Below, piece after piece: positions 18,388-27,133 of a stretch of 64,000 nucleotides of DNA. Both the position numbers and the translations under genes were made by a program. Each line of letters begins with the position of its first letter. Positions within the stretch are counted from its first letter, which is position 1. The notes under the pieces were generated by a model. That model saw nothing but the letters and a program-made list of their open reading frames with translations, was not told the origin of the DNA and searched no databases. This DNA comes from CALMFG01 sp963666035 (lineage in GTDB: Bacteria; Bacillota; Clostridia; Christensenellales; CALMFG01): NCBI GenBank assembly GCA_963666035.2, contig CAXXJI010000007.1:372001-436000 (forward strand), read 5' to 3'.

Positions 18388-19416
18388 ATGTGTAAATTTG
18401 TGACGTTTGGCGAAGTGATGCTTCGCTTGAAATCTCCGGGCCATGAGAAACTGATGCAATCGCCGATGTTGGAGGCCACCTTTGGCGGCGGAGAAGCGAA
18501 TGTGGCGGTGAGTTTGGCTAACTATGGCTTGGATGCCCATTTTGTTACCGCTTTACCGGATAATGATCTTGCTGATGCATGCATTCGTGATATACGCGGG
18601 TTTGGCGTAGATACAACCAAGATCATCAAACGGGACGGCCGTATGGGTATATACTTTTTAGAGGGTGGAGCTAACCAGCGGCCGTCCAACGTCATCTATG
18701 ATCGAGCCAATTCTGCTATCTGCAATATGAAAGCGGATGAAATTGATTGGGACGATGTATTTGAAGACGCAAAATGGTTTCATATCACAGGCATCACGCC
18801 GGCTATCAGTGAATCCGCTAAGGACGCTTCATTGGCCGCAGTGAAAGCCGCCAAGGCCAAAGGCATCACGGTATCGTGTGATTTTAACTATCGTAATAAA
18901 CTGTGGAAGTACGGGAGAACGGCTGTGGAAGTGATGCGGGAGTTGGTGGCCTACGTGGATGTCGGTATCGCCAACGAAGAGGACTGTCAAAAATCGCTGG
19001 GGATACAGTTGGATGTTGACGTAGAAGGTGGAGAACTGAATCTGGATAAATACAAGGTGCTGGGTGAAAAAGTTCTGGAAGAATTTCCGGATATGAAGAT
19101 GATCGCCATCACACTGCGTGAATCTAAATCGGCTGATACCAATGGCTGGTCGGCATGCCTGACCACACGGGATGCGTTTTATTCCAGCCGGCACTATATG
19201 ATGAACGATATCGTTGATCGCGTGGGCGGCGGAGATTCATTTGCCGGAGGGTTGATTGCAGGGCTTAACCGATATGATGAAGTACAGCAGGCATTGGAGT
19301 TCGCGGTAGCGGCTAGCTGCCTGAAACATTCGATTTCCGGTGATTTTAATCGTGTGGGTGTCAAAGATATTGAAAAGCTGATGGGCGGAGACGGTACCGG
19401 GCGCGTCAGCCGATAG
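18388..19416 (+). CDS. kdgK: 2-keto-3-deoxygluconate kinase (PfkB family)
   Basis: 342 residues. PfkB/ribokinase features: TFGGGEANVAVSLANYG near residue 30, GIYFLEGG, VSCDFNYRNKLWK and the catalytic RVGGGDSFAGG with Asp283. It phosphorylates KDG to KDPG, the substrate of the aldolase encoded just upstream; the pair form an operon. The ATG at 18388 has AGGAGGT seven bases upstream and is preferred over an in-frame upstream codon inside the aldolase gene. A strong hairpin terminator follows. Confidence 0.92.
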   Translation: MCKFVTFGEVMLRLKSPGHEKLMQSPMLEATFGGGEANVAVSLANYGLDAHFVTALPDNDLADACIRDIRGFGVDTTKIIKRDGRMGIYFLEGGANQRPSNVIYDRANSAICNMKADEIDWDDVFEDAKWFHITGITPAISESAKDASLAAVKAAKAKGITVSCDFNYRNKLWKYGRTAVEVMRELVAYVDVGIANEEDCQKSLGIQLDVDVEGGELNLDKYKVLGEKVLEEFPDMKMIAITLRESKSADTNGWSACLTTRDAFYSSRHYMMNDIVDRVGGGDSFAGGLIAGLNRYDEVQQALEFAVAASCLKHSISGDFNRVGVKDIEKLMGGDGTGRVSR

Positions 19417-19432
19417 ACAGAAGTCAAACAAT

Positions 19433-19496
19433 AAAAATAGCAGCCTGCAAAATGTACAAAGAAATTATGTTGGATATTTTGCAGGCTACTATTTTT
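19433..19496 (+). terminator. Long-stem terminator after kdgK
   Basis: AGCCTGCAAAAT and ATTTTGCAGGCT pair across a 22-base loop, with further A/T pairing outside (AAAAATAG, CTATTTTT) and a T-rich end. Confidence 0.85.
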
Positions 19497-19741
19497 ATTT
19501 GATGAGAATATTCTGATGCCTTTGTGAGGATTTAAATGGCATCAGCAGATATACTTTGTCAAGTGAAAGGGATTTATGTCTTATGCACAAATTAAAAAAT
19601 TAAGCTAAAGATATGTTAGATTAGGGTAAATTTGTTGGTGAAAACTGCAAAATTGTTGTTTTATAAGAGGAAGCTATGATAGAAAAACATATACTGATGC
19701 TATACATGTGCGTATAGTAAATTTTTTGGAGGAGTGAATCA
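19497..19741 (+). promoter_or_regulatory. Leader/promoter region of the TRAP operon
   Basis: No gene. An imperfect inverted repeat CTATAC-atgtgc-GTATAG lies at 19700-19717, immediately before the AGGAGTGAATC ribosome site. It could be an operator for one of the regulators in the island. No clear -35/-10 pair was identified, and the GTTCAT motif seen before kdgA is absent. Confidence 0.4.
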
Positions 19742-20833
19742 ATGAAAAAAAGAGTCTTAGCACTTCTGCTGGTGTTTGCAATGGTCTTCTCTTTGGTGGC
19801 ATGTACCGCGGGTACAGTCGAAGAAGAGCCGGCTGTAGTTGCTGAACCGGAAGAAGCTGAAGAAGAGATGGTTGAAGAAGTCGCCCCTGAGGATGTGATC
19901 GTGATGAAAATCGGTCATTCTCATTCAACTGAAGCTCCCAGACATCTGTCATTGCTTGAGTTTGAAAGATTGGTAGAAGAGAAAACCAACGGCGGCATTG
20001 ACGTCGAAATCTACCCAAACAACGAACTGGGAACAGAAGCTGAAATGATCGAGCAGGTGAAAGTTGGCGTTCTCCAGGGCGTAAGAGGCGGTATGTTTGA
20101 CCTGGTTTCCAGAAACTTCGCTATCTACCTGATGCCTTTCTTGTTTGATAATGAGGAACAGTTCCAAGCTATCGCACGCAGCGATATCGGCGACAAGATT
20201 GCAGCAGAGTCAACCTATGTTGGCATCAAAGTGCTTGCGACAGGCGATGCCGGCGGATTCAGACAATGGACCAACAACATTCGCCCGATTAAAACTCCGG
20301 CTGACATGAAGGGTCTTAAGATGAGAACCCCTGGCGTAACGGCGATTCAGAAAGAAATGGCTGCCTTCGGTGCAAATGTTACCGCAATTGCTTATGCTGA
20401 ATTATATGAGGCACTGAAAAACGGACAGGTGGATGGACAGGAAAATCCGTACCAGAACATTGTTGATAAGAAATTTTACGAAGTTCAAAAGTACATGACT
20501 GTTTGTAACTATCAGGTTCATCCGGACCCGTTCTGTGTACCCGAAGCTTGGTTCAACGACCTATCTTTGGAATATCAGCAGATTTTGATCGACGCCGCGA
20601 AAGAAATGTATGTCATGAGCGATCAAATGTTCCTTGATAAATCGGCTGAGAACCTGCAGATCATCAAGGATGGCGGCGTTGAAGTTTATGAATTGACTCC
20701 CGAAGAAAAAGCGGTATTCGCTGAATTGGGACAGTCGGTTATCGACGAATATGTTGCAGAAGGATTATTTGATGTTGATCTGTTCAACCTGGTTCTGACG
20801 GAATTGGGCAAAGACCCGATTGTAATGGAATAA
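19742..20833 (+). CDS. dctP: TRAP transporter solute-binding lipoprotein
   Basis: 363 residues. Lipoprotein signal peptide MKKRVLALLLVFAMVFSLVA with lipobox Cys21, then an acidic linker rich in Glu/Ala/Val. The DctP fold follows: IKIGHSHS-like start (MKIGHSHSTEAPRHLS), VEIYPNNELGTEAEMIEQVKVG, GLKMRTPG, AYAELYEALKNGQVDGQENP. The conserved Arg in MRTPG normally binds the substrate carboxylate. Given its neighbours KdgK/KdgA and KduI/KduD, the ligand is probably a hexuronate, KDG or an unsaturated uronate. AGGAG precedes the ATG. A strong hairpin separates it from dctQ. Confidence 0.93.
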   Translation: MKKRVLALLLVFAMVFSLVACTAGTVEEEPAVVAEPEEAEEEMVEEVAPEDVIVMKIGHSHSTEAPRHLSLLEFERLVEEKTNGGIDVEIYPNNELGTEAEMIEQVKVGVLQGVRGGMFDLVSRNFAIYLMPFLFDNEEQFQAIARSDIGDKIAAESTYVGIKVLATGDAGGFRQWTNNIRPIKTPADMKGLKMRTPGVTAIQKEMAAFGANVTAIAYAELYEALKNGQVDGQENPYQNIVDKKFYEVQKYMTVCNYQVHPDPFCVPEAWFNDLSLEYQQILIDAAKEMYVMSDQMFLDKSAENLQIIKDGGVEVYELTPEEKAVFAELGQSVIDEYVAEGLFDVDLFNLVLTELGKDPIVME

Positions 20834-20851
20834 TCTGAACAAAAGTATTGA

Positions 20852-20887
20852 GAAAGAAAGTAAGAAATTATTTTCTTACTTTCTTTT
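20852..20887 (+). terminator. 16-bp perfect hairpin between dctP and dctQ
   Basis: GAAAGAAAGTAAGAAA pairs perfectly with TTTCTTACTTTCTTTC around TTAT. The A/T-rich stem has no long T-run after it, so it likely acts as a partial terminator or 3'-end stabiliser giving more binding protein than membrane subunits. Confidence 0.65.
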
Positions 20888-20913
20888 CATATTAAAGCAA
20901 AAGGTGAAAGAGT

Positions 20914-21678
20914 ATGGAGAAATCTAAGAAGCTTTCAAAAAAACTTTGGAACATTGTCGATAAAACGCTGATCGGCGGCAGCGGTGTTGTGATGGCGCTG
21001 ATGGCGATATTGGTGGTTGTTACGGTAATACTTCGTTATGTGTTTAATATTACATATGTTTGGTCGGAAGAGGCGACCCTTTATCTGTTTGTGATGACAA
21101 CATATTTCGGCTCGGTCGTGTGTGTCAAGGAAATGGAGCATATCGATATTCCCTATTTCAGAGACATGGCGCCAAAAACAGCGGGTTTCATCATGGATAT
21201 TTTTGTTGGACTAACCAGTGTCGCGATTATGATGGGGCTTGCTTTCTTTAGTTTTACATGGATTGAGAAAACCGGTTCATCGATTATCGCCGGTATCAAC
21301 ATGCCCTACTATAGTATTTATCTTATATTTCCAATCAGTTTTATACTGATGGCAATTTATAGTGTGAGAAGAATGGAACAAAAAATTGTTCCGGATTATG
21401 AGGAGACGATTGAATCCACATTAGGACGTAAGCTTGTGGATATTATGATCGCTCTCATTTATGGTGGGATATTATACGGTATCGTATATCTGTACACACG
21501 TATTGATTGGACTGTGAAAATCAGCAAAACGGTCCATCCGTTTATGATAAAGTCAATCGCAGTAGTTTATAATGTGATGTTTTTTGTGTGTTTTGCATTG
21601 ATCGGGTTTTATTTTGTATATCGGTTGATACATGCTTTTAAGAAATTATCAAACAAAGAGAATGGGGGTGAACAATAA
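20914..21678 (+). CDS. dctQ: TRAP transporter small permease, extended form
   Basis: 254 residues, against about 160-190 for most DctQ proteins. Residues ~10-165 carry the usual four-helix core (YVWSEEATLYLFVMTTYFGS, VCVKEMEHIDI, then two helices). The C-terminal extension adds two more membrane helices (residues ~175-195 and 213-238) and a charged tail. DctQ bridges DctP and the DctM transport channel. The stop overlaps the dctM start (TAATG), indicating translational coupling. The SD is AAAGGTGAAAG. Confidence 0.88.
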   Translation: MEKSKKLSKKLWNIVDKTLIGGSGVVMALMAILVVVTVILRYVFNITYVWSEEATLYLFVMTTYFGSVVCVKEMEHIDIPYFRDMAPKTAGFIMDIFVGLTSVAIMMGLAFFSFTWIEKTGSSIIAGINMPYYSIYLIFPISFILMAIYSVRRMEQKIVPDYEETIESTLGRKLVDIMIALIYGGILYGIVYLYTRIDWTVKISKTVHPFMIKSIAVVYNVMFFVCFALIGFYFVYRLIHAFKKLSNKENGGEQ

Positions 21679-22961
21679 TGGAAATAGCTGTACTATTAGT
21701 TGTTTTTGTGATTTTGCTGCTGCTCAGAGTACCATTGGCGTTTGCCCTGGCAGGATCAAGTCTGCTCTATATGGGCTTGTTCTCGCCGGAATACATGGTA
21801 ATCATACCACAGAGAATATGGGCGGGAACAGACAGTTTTGTCATCATCGCTATGCCGCTTTTCATCATGATGGGAGAGCTGATGAACCGCGGGGGAATTA
21901 CAAAACGGATTATTGATTTCAGCTTGTATCTGGTGCGGCCGATCCGTGGCGGGCTTGGGGAAGTCAATGTTGTGGCTTCAATGATCTTCGGCGGCATCTC
22001 CGGTTCTTCGGTTGCTGATACTTCCGCGCTGGGTTCCGTGCTGATTCCTGAAATGCAGAAGCGCGGATATTCAGAAAAACTGGCGACCGGCATCACGGTG
22101 GCATCATCCACGATGGGTATGATTATACCGCCATCAGTTCCGATGCTGATGTATGCCATGGTCTCCAACCAGTCGGTTGGGGCGCTGTTCCTTGCGGGCA
22201 TGATCCCGGGCCTTTTAATTGGCGTAACACAGGTTATTCTTGTCTATGCTATTTCAAGAAAACTGAACCTGCATCCGCCACGAACGGCATTTAACACGAA
22301 GCATTTCATGCATACCATGCGTGACGGCTCATTAGCGATGCTGATGCCGCTGGTGGTCATCGTGGTTGTTACGTTTGGCATTGCAACGGCCAGCGAATCT
22401 GCCGGCATTGCATGCCTTTATGCGGTCATTGTCGGGTTCCTGATCTATAGAGAGCTAAAGGTAAAAGATTTTAAACCGGTTATCAGAAGGACGGTATTAA
22501 CATCCAGCAGCGTGATGCTGGTGATTGGGACTTCTATGATCTTCTCCTGGATTCTCGGTGTAGAGAAAATTCCGACGATTGTAGCCGACTTTCTTTTAAC
22601 TCTGAATGTCCCAAGATGGGTACTACTTTTAATCATTGACTTCTTAATCCTGTTTGCAGGAACATTTATCGATGTCACGCCAATTATCATTTTGGTGGCA
22701 CCTATTTTGCTGCCGGTGGTGACTTCGCTTGGCATGAGCCCGCTGCAATTCGGTGCGATTATGATTGTGGGATGTGCGATAGGGTTGGTAACGCCGCCGA
22801 TTGGTATGTGCCTAAACGCAGGTGCGAAAGTTTCAAAGCTCTCAATCATTGAGATTTTCGTTGCCGCGGCGCCTTTTGTCATCTGCAACCTGATCGTATT
22901 AATGCTGGTTACGTTCATACCCGCGGTTTCAACGTGGCTACCATCATTGCTGATGAAGTAG
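21678..22961 (+). CDS. dctM: TRAP transporter large permease
   Basis: 427 residues, about 12 membrane segments, full length for DctM. Typical segments are PLFIMMGELMNRGGI, GGISGSSVADTSALGSVLIP, TPPIGMCLNAGAKVS and FIDVTPIIILVAPILLPV. It is the Na+-coupled transport subunit. It overlaps dctQ and is followed 29 bases later by the UroD/MtaA-like gene, so dctPQM and that gene probably form one transcript. Confidence 0.95.
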   Translation: MEIAVLLVVFVILLLLRVPLAFALAGSSLLYMGLFSPEYMVIIPQRIWAGTDSFVIIAMPLFIMMGELMNRGGITKRIIDFSLYLVRPIRGGLGEVNVVASMIFGGISGSSVADTSALGSVLIPEMQKRGYSEKLATGITVASSTMGMIIPPSVPMLMYAMVSNQSVGALFLAGMIPGLLIGVTQVILVYAISRKLNLHPPRTAFNTKHFMHTMRDGSLAMLMPLVVIVVVTFGIATASESAGIACLYAVIVGFLIYRELKVKDFKPVIRRTVLTSSSVMLVIGTSMIFSWILGVEKIPTIVADFLLTLNVPRWVLLLIIDFLILFAGTFIDVTPIIILVAPILLPVVTSLGMSPLQFGAIMIVGCAIGLVTPPIGMCLNAGAKVSKLSIIEIFVAAAPFVICNLIVLMLVTFIPAVSTWLPSLLMK

Positions 22962-22990
22962 ACAGCATAGCCGTAAAAGAGGAAGGTTTA

Positions 22991-24148
22991 ATGAAAAAAA
23001 CTGCAGAATTGACTCGACTGCTTGATTATATGGAAGAGAATATCGATCTGGACCATGTCAGGGAAATTGAGCAATTGCATTACGACGCGATCAATTACAG
23101 ACCCATAGAGAGATTGCCTTTGACGATATGCACCGAGCCGGAAGGCTTTGGAGCGATACCAAAAGAGGAAACGTACGATAGTCCGGAAAAGATGTTGCAT
23201 AACGAAATACTGACGAGTTCGATTCACAGTCCGTATAACAGTGTAAGGATTCAAGATGACAGCCCTTTGATGATTAGAGCGGATTTTGGCAAAGGCATCA
23301 TCGCGTCGATGTTTGGGTGCAAACCGTTTATCGACCCGGGAAAGAATCAGAAAGTATTACCGATAGCGTGGGAAGATATCAAACGCTCGCTTGTAAAAGG
23401 TGTGCCGGACGTCAAGAATGCACTCGGGAAAAAGGTGATTGAAACCTACCAGTATTATCATGAGCGGCTAAAGGCGTATCCAAAGTGTTATGATGCGATT
23501 CGAATGGCCCAACCGGATATGCCATCACCGTTTGATATTTTAAGGTCAATTGTAGGTCGGGATATCGTCTCCCTTCTGACGGATGACCCTGAAGCGGCAG
23601 CAGATATGATCGGCATGATTATGCGGGCGTATGTTCAATTTCGCAAAGAGATTGATCCTCTGCTGACCGACCGATTTCATAACGCTATGTTTGCGAAAGG
23701 CTTCTGCTGCGGCGGAAAAGTGCTGCTGGAAGCAAATATAGTACCGGAAAATCTGTCGAATGATCTGTATAGACGTTATGTGGTGGAACCGGATGTATTG
23801 ATTTTGAACGTATTTAAGAATCAGGGAGGAGGCTCTCTGCATGTCTGCGGAGAGCCGAAGCCCTGGCAGAATGTACTGATTGATGAAGGGAATCTGCGTT
23901 GTATTTATATCGAAAACCCAGAAAAAAATGCGCTTGAAGCACATTATGCCGCCTTGAAACGCAAAGGGATTGCAATCGTTGGCTGGGGTCTTGGGTTTGA
24001 TTATGAGACAGTACAGGAGACGATTTCAGCCGCAGATGAAAATAGGCCGATAAGCACTGGATTAACTTTGATGTGCCGCGCAGAAAACTGGAAGCAGGGC
24101 ATTGAGATTATGGAGAAGCATAAAAAGAAAAGCGAGATTAGCCGGTAA
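22991..24148 (+). CDS. UroD/MtaA-superfamily protein with zinc-thiolate motif
   Basis: 385 residues. Overall layout follows the uroporphyrinogen decarboxylase/methylcobamide methyltransferase superfamily. It carries SLHVCGEP with His284 and Cys286, matching the H-x-C zinc ligands of MtaA/MtbA/CmuA-type methyltransferases; Cys362 in LTLMCRAE could be the third ligand. The usual UroD N-terminal catalytic signature (RPVW-type) is not seen, so heme synthesis is unlikely. The ATG at 22991 follows GAGGAAGG. Placement after dctM suggests work on an imported uronate or a methylated derivative. No corrinoid protein gene is visible. The activity is not established. Confidence 0.75.
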   Translation: MKKTAELTRLLDYMEENIDLDHVREIEQLHYDAINYRPIERLPLTICTEPEGFGAIPKEETYDSPEKMLHNEILTSSIHSPYNSVRIQDDSPLMIRADFGKGIIASMFGCKPFIDPGKNQKVLPIAWEDIKRSLVKGVPDVKNALGKKVIETYQYYHERLKAYPKCYDAIRMAQPDMPSPFDILRSIVGRDIVSLLTDDPEAAADMIGMIMRAYVQFRKEIDPLLTDRFHNAMFAKGFCCGGKVLLEANIVPENLSNDLYRRYVVEPDVLILNVFKNQGGGSLHVCGEPKPWQNVLIDEGNLRCIYIENPEKNALEAHYAALKRKGIAIVGWGLGFDYETVQETISAADENRPISTGLTLMCRAENWKQGIEIMEKHKKKSEISR

Positions 24149-24162
24149 GGTGTCCAGAAAAA

Positions 24163-25014
24163 CTATTCGTTGCTTGCGAATTGTTTGGGGGATATGCCAA
24201 AATGCTTTTTGAAGGTGCGGATAAAGTTGGTGTAGTTTTGGAAACCGCACAAATCGCTGGTGGTGGTCACGTTGTGTCCCTGATGCAAAAGAATTTTGGC
24301 ACGGGAGAGTCTACGCGAGACGATGTAGCGATGGATGGTCGTGCCGGTGGTGTTTTTAAAAAGCTGGCACATATAGTGTTTGTTCAAATGGAACTCTTCA
24401 GCCAGAGATTCTAACGTGATGTTAGTGGTAAAATTATCGTTGGTAAAATCGATAATGGCTTTCACTGTGGGATTAAAACCATAGCTTTCATCTTTTTTTT
24501 CTGTTGAAAAATTCTCGCGGAACCAGCGGTTGACGTAAACGAGCAGTTCAATATAGTAGGACTCCACCATGGCCTGGGAGCCAAAATCGTCTAGGTCCAA
24601 ATTGTGGATTTTGTTAGCGATATCCAGAAATATCTTCTGCTGCGACGGATTTAAACTGATTTTATTGTGTGTTCCACCTTTGCGGGACACAAAGCAGCTA
24701 AGCAGCGCGATAGAGTGCTTGGGGTTGATTTCTTTGATCTTGTCCGGGCTGAAGATGACGACCACACGACGGTAGTCGCCGTTGGGGTCGCGCAGGGGCT
24801 TATGAATTTCAAAATTATTGATGATGAAAAGATCACCGGGGTCAACCGAATAGATACTGTCATCAATCAGGTATTGCTTGGCACCGTCAATACAGTAAAA
24901 AATCTCAAAATGGTCATGAAAATGAAAGTCCGGAAAGCATGAAACGTTGTTGCCTTTGAAGCGTAAATCAAGTTCATTTTCAAAAAATTCTTTGCTTTCA
25001 AAGTTATTATGCAT
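24163..25014 (-). CDS. AraC-family regulator with cupin sensor
   Basis: 283 residues. The N-terminal cupin half has HFHDHFEIFYCIDGAKQYLI and DPGDLFIINNFEIHKP, a metal- or sugar-binding-like barrel. The C-terminal AraC helix-turn-helix pair spans ~180-283 (ITLESLAEEFHLNKHYMCQLF and a second helix set ending GISPKQFASNE). It is divergent from the receiver-AraC gene at 25159, with a 144-base shared intergenic region, and converges on the UroD-like gene with a 14-base gap. It probably activates genes of the island in response to a sugar acid. Confidence 0.9.
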   Translation of the reverse strand: MHNNFESKEFFENELDLRFKGNNVSCFPDFHFHDHFEIFYCIDGAKQYLIDDSIYSVDPGDLFIINNFEIHKPLRDPNGDYRRVVVIFSPDKIKEINPKHSIALLSCFVSRKGGTHNKISLNPSQQKIFLDIANKIHNLDLDDFGSQAMVESYYIELLVYVNRWFRENFSTEKKDESYGFNPTVKAIIDFTNDNFTTNITLESLAEEFHLNKHYMCQLFKNTTGTTIHRYIVSRRLSRAKILLHQGHNVTTTSDLCGFQNYTNFIRTFKKHFGISPKQFASNE

Positions 25015-25069
25015 AAAGCCCTCATTAAAAATGTACGAATATTAGGGTTTAAAGATACCATATAACCAT

Positions 25070-25084
25070 AACATTTGCAATGTT
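25070..25084. promoter_or_regulatory. Palindrome in the divergent regulator intergenic region
   Basis: AACATT-TGC-AATGTT is a perfect 6-3-6 inverted repeat between the two divergent AraC-type genes. It has the same spacing as the kdgA operator but a different sequence. It could be an operator for either regulator. Confidence 0.45.
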
Positions 25085-25158
25085 TACGCGAATATATGTA
25101 TATAAAATGCATTATTTTAGTGATAGTATTGTCTTGTCTTAATGGGAGGGATGATACC

Positions 25159-26259
25159 ATGTGTACCGTTATGGTGGTTGATCGCAATCAATTGACACGT
25201 AACTGGCTAAGAGAATGCATTCTTTCATCCAATATCAATATTGGAGAAATCGTCCTGTGCAATTCCGGAGAGGAAGCTCAGAGGTATATTCAGACAAACA
25301 ATGTTGACATCGCTTTTACCCGGATTGAAAAACAGGATAAGACCAGTGTGGCTTTGATTAAAGCGATGCGTAAGAAACTGATGTTTTCTATTGTGCTCGG
25401 GTATGGTGCGTGCAAAGATTTTAATTTTCTTTGCAACATCATCAATAGCGGCGTTTCAAATTATCTTCAGGATGTTTTTGATAAGGGTAAGCTATACTCC
25501 TTTTTAAATGACGCATATGAGCGTTATTGCTCCAGCCGGATTCAGCTGGGTACTATTACACAGCTGGAAAACAGCAAAAGGGAGAAAGCTTATAATGATC
25601 TGCTTTTGCGGCAGTTGGTTGACGCATATACCAGAAACGCGGTGGCCGGAAACGAGAAAAATACAGACAAATATATTGCAATGATTCTGGATATTATGGA
25701 TCATCAGATGCTTTATCATTCCAAAAGCATGACGCTTGAGATGATGATTGTGATTTCCGAAAAAGTGGCCAAGGGACTGATTAAGTCCGATTATGTGTTG
25801 TTTAACAACAAGGATTGCAGTACTATCATGAATTTTAAATCACTCGGCGATTTAAAAATGATGGTCAAAAATTATCTGCAAAATCTGGCGCGGAACATCT
25901 ATCTGTTATCCAACACAGAGGATTATAGATCCAAATCAATCATCGCGGCAACGGATTATATCAAAAGCAACTACCATCGGGATATATCGCGGGACGACGT
26001 TGCGGCATCTGTCAGCTTAAACCCCAGCTATTTCAGCAAGTTTTTTAAGGATCAGATGGGTGAATCCTTTGTCGCGTATCTGCGCCGTATTCGGTTGGAA
26101 CGGTCTAAAGTGATGCTGGAAAACACGGAAGATGCGATCAAGGTGGTCAGCGGTAAGGTGGGTTATGCGGACACCAAGTATTTTGCGCGGCTGTTTTTTG
26201 ACTATACGGGCTATACCCCGTGTGAATATCGTAAATCAATCAGAAAATTGATGGCTTAA
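25159..26259 (+). CDS. AraC-type regulator with degenerate receiver domain
   Basis: 366 residues. Residues 1-~115 resemble a response-regulator receiver (MCTVMVVDRNQLTRNWLREC; VLGYGACKDF), but the phospho-acceptor strand reads DIAFTRIEKQ where a receiver normally has an L-T-D core, so the acceptor Asp appears replaced by Arg. A helical middle follows, then an AraC DNA-binding domain (~268-366: ISRDDVAASVSLNPSYFSKF, VGYADTKYFARLFFDYTGYT). The ATG at 25159 has GGGAGGG eight bases upstream. kduI starts 19 bases downstream, so it may lead the kduI-kduD operon. Regulation is likely phosphorylation-independent. Confidence 0.88.
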   Translation: MCTVMVVDRNQLTRNWLRECILSSNINIGEIVLCNSGEEAQRYIQTNNVDIAFTRIEKQDKTSVALIKAMRKKLMFSIVLGYGACKDFNFLCNIINSGVSNYLQDVFDKGKLYSFLNDAYERYCSSRIQLGTITQLENSKREKAYNDLLLRQLVDAYTRNAVAGNEKNTDKYIAMILDIMDHQMLYHSKSMTLEMMIVISEKVAKGLIKSDYVLFNNKDCSTIMNFKSLGDLKMMVKNYLQNLARNIYLLSNTEDYRSKSIIAATDYIKSNYHRDISRDDVAASVSLNPSYFSKFFKDQMGESFVAYLRRIRLERSKVMLENTEDAIKVVSGKVGYADTKYFARLFFDYTGYTPCEYRKSIRKLMA

Positions 26260-26278
26260 TAGAAAAAGGAGAAAAAGA

Positions 26279-27124
26279 ATGGATATTAGACAAGCACCAT
26301 CCGCACGGGATGCCAAGAGTTATGATACAAGCAGGTTGAGAGAGGAATTTTTGATTACCGATTTGTTTATACCCGATAAAATACAGCGGGTGTATTCACA
26401 TATAGACCGCATTATCACCATGGGGTTTTGCCCGGCGAAGAAGACACTGGAGCTCGGGGAAGACATGGATATCATGAAAAATCTTGGTACAGACTATTTT
26501 TTAGAACGGCGTGAGCTCGGGATTATCAATGTTGGTGCTGGCGGAGGGTCTGTGACCGTGGACGGAGAAGTATATAAACTGGCGCCCCTGGACGGCCTGT
26601 ATGTGGGCAAAGGCGCAAAAGAAGTGGTTTTTGCCAGCGAAGATGCGAGCAATCCCGCCAAGTATTATAGCTTAAGCGCTCCAGCGCATGCGCATTATCC
26701 AAACGTACATGTGGACATCACCAAAGCGGCGAAGGTCCCCGCGGGCGATGATTTAAACTCTAATCGGCGCGTGATTAACCAGTACATCCATCCTGACGTC
26801 ATGACAACTTGTCAGCTTTTGATGGGCGTTACCGAACTTGCGCCGGGAAATGTATGGAACACCATGGCCTGCCATACGCATGAACGACGCATGGAGGTGT
26901 ATTTCTATTTTGGAATAGAAGATGATAATGTTGTTTTTCATTATATGGGTGAACCCACCGAAACACGGCATATTGTGATGAGAAATGAAGAAGCTGTCAT
27001 TTCTCCTTCCTGGTCGATACACAGCGGGTGCGGCACTAAAGCGTATAAGTTTATTTGGGGAATGGTGGGGGAGAACCAGACCTTTAACGATATGGATCAT
27101 ATCGCCATTAAAGATTTAAGATAG
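26279..27124 (+). CDS. kduI: 5-keto-4-deoxyuronate isomerase
   Basis: 281 residues, full length for KduI. Recognised from RQAPSARDAKSYDT, YSHIDRIITMGFCP, GIINVGAGGG, DGLYVGKG and CHTHERRMEVYFYF, which supplies two His and one Glu zinc ligands; a further His sits in SIHSGCGT. It isomerises 4-deoxy-L-threo-5-hexosulose uronate (DKI) to 3-deoxy-D-glycero-2,5-hexodiulosonate (DKII), the step after unsaturated uronate opening in pectin or glycosaminoglycan breakdown. AAAGGAG precedes the ATG. It is followed ten bases later by kduD. Confidence 0.95.
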   Translation: MDIRQAPSARDAKSYDTSRLREEFLITDLFIPDKIQRVYSHIDRIITMGFCPAKKTLELGEDMDIMKNLGTDYFLERRELGIINVGAGGGSVTVDGEVYKLAPLDGLYVGKGAKEVVFASEDASNPAKYYSLSAPAHAHYPNVHVDITKAAKVPAGDDLNSNRRVINQYIHPDVMTTCQLLMGVTELAPGNVWNTMACHTHERRMEVYFYFGIEDDNVVFHYMGEPTETRHIVMRNEEAVISPSWSIHSGCGTKAYKFIWGMVGENQTFNDMDHIAIKDLR

Positions 27125-27133
27125 GAGAATAAA

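Noticed and set aside
22991..24148. Heme-biosynthesis uroporphyrinogen decarboxylase
   Set aside because: It carries the H-x-C zinc motif, lacks the typical UroD N-terminal signature, and no heme genes are nearby.
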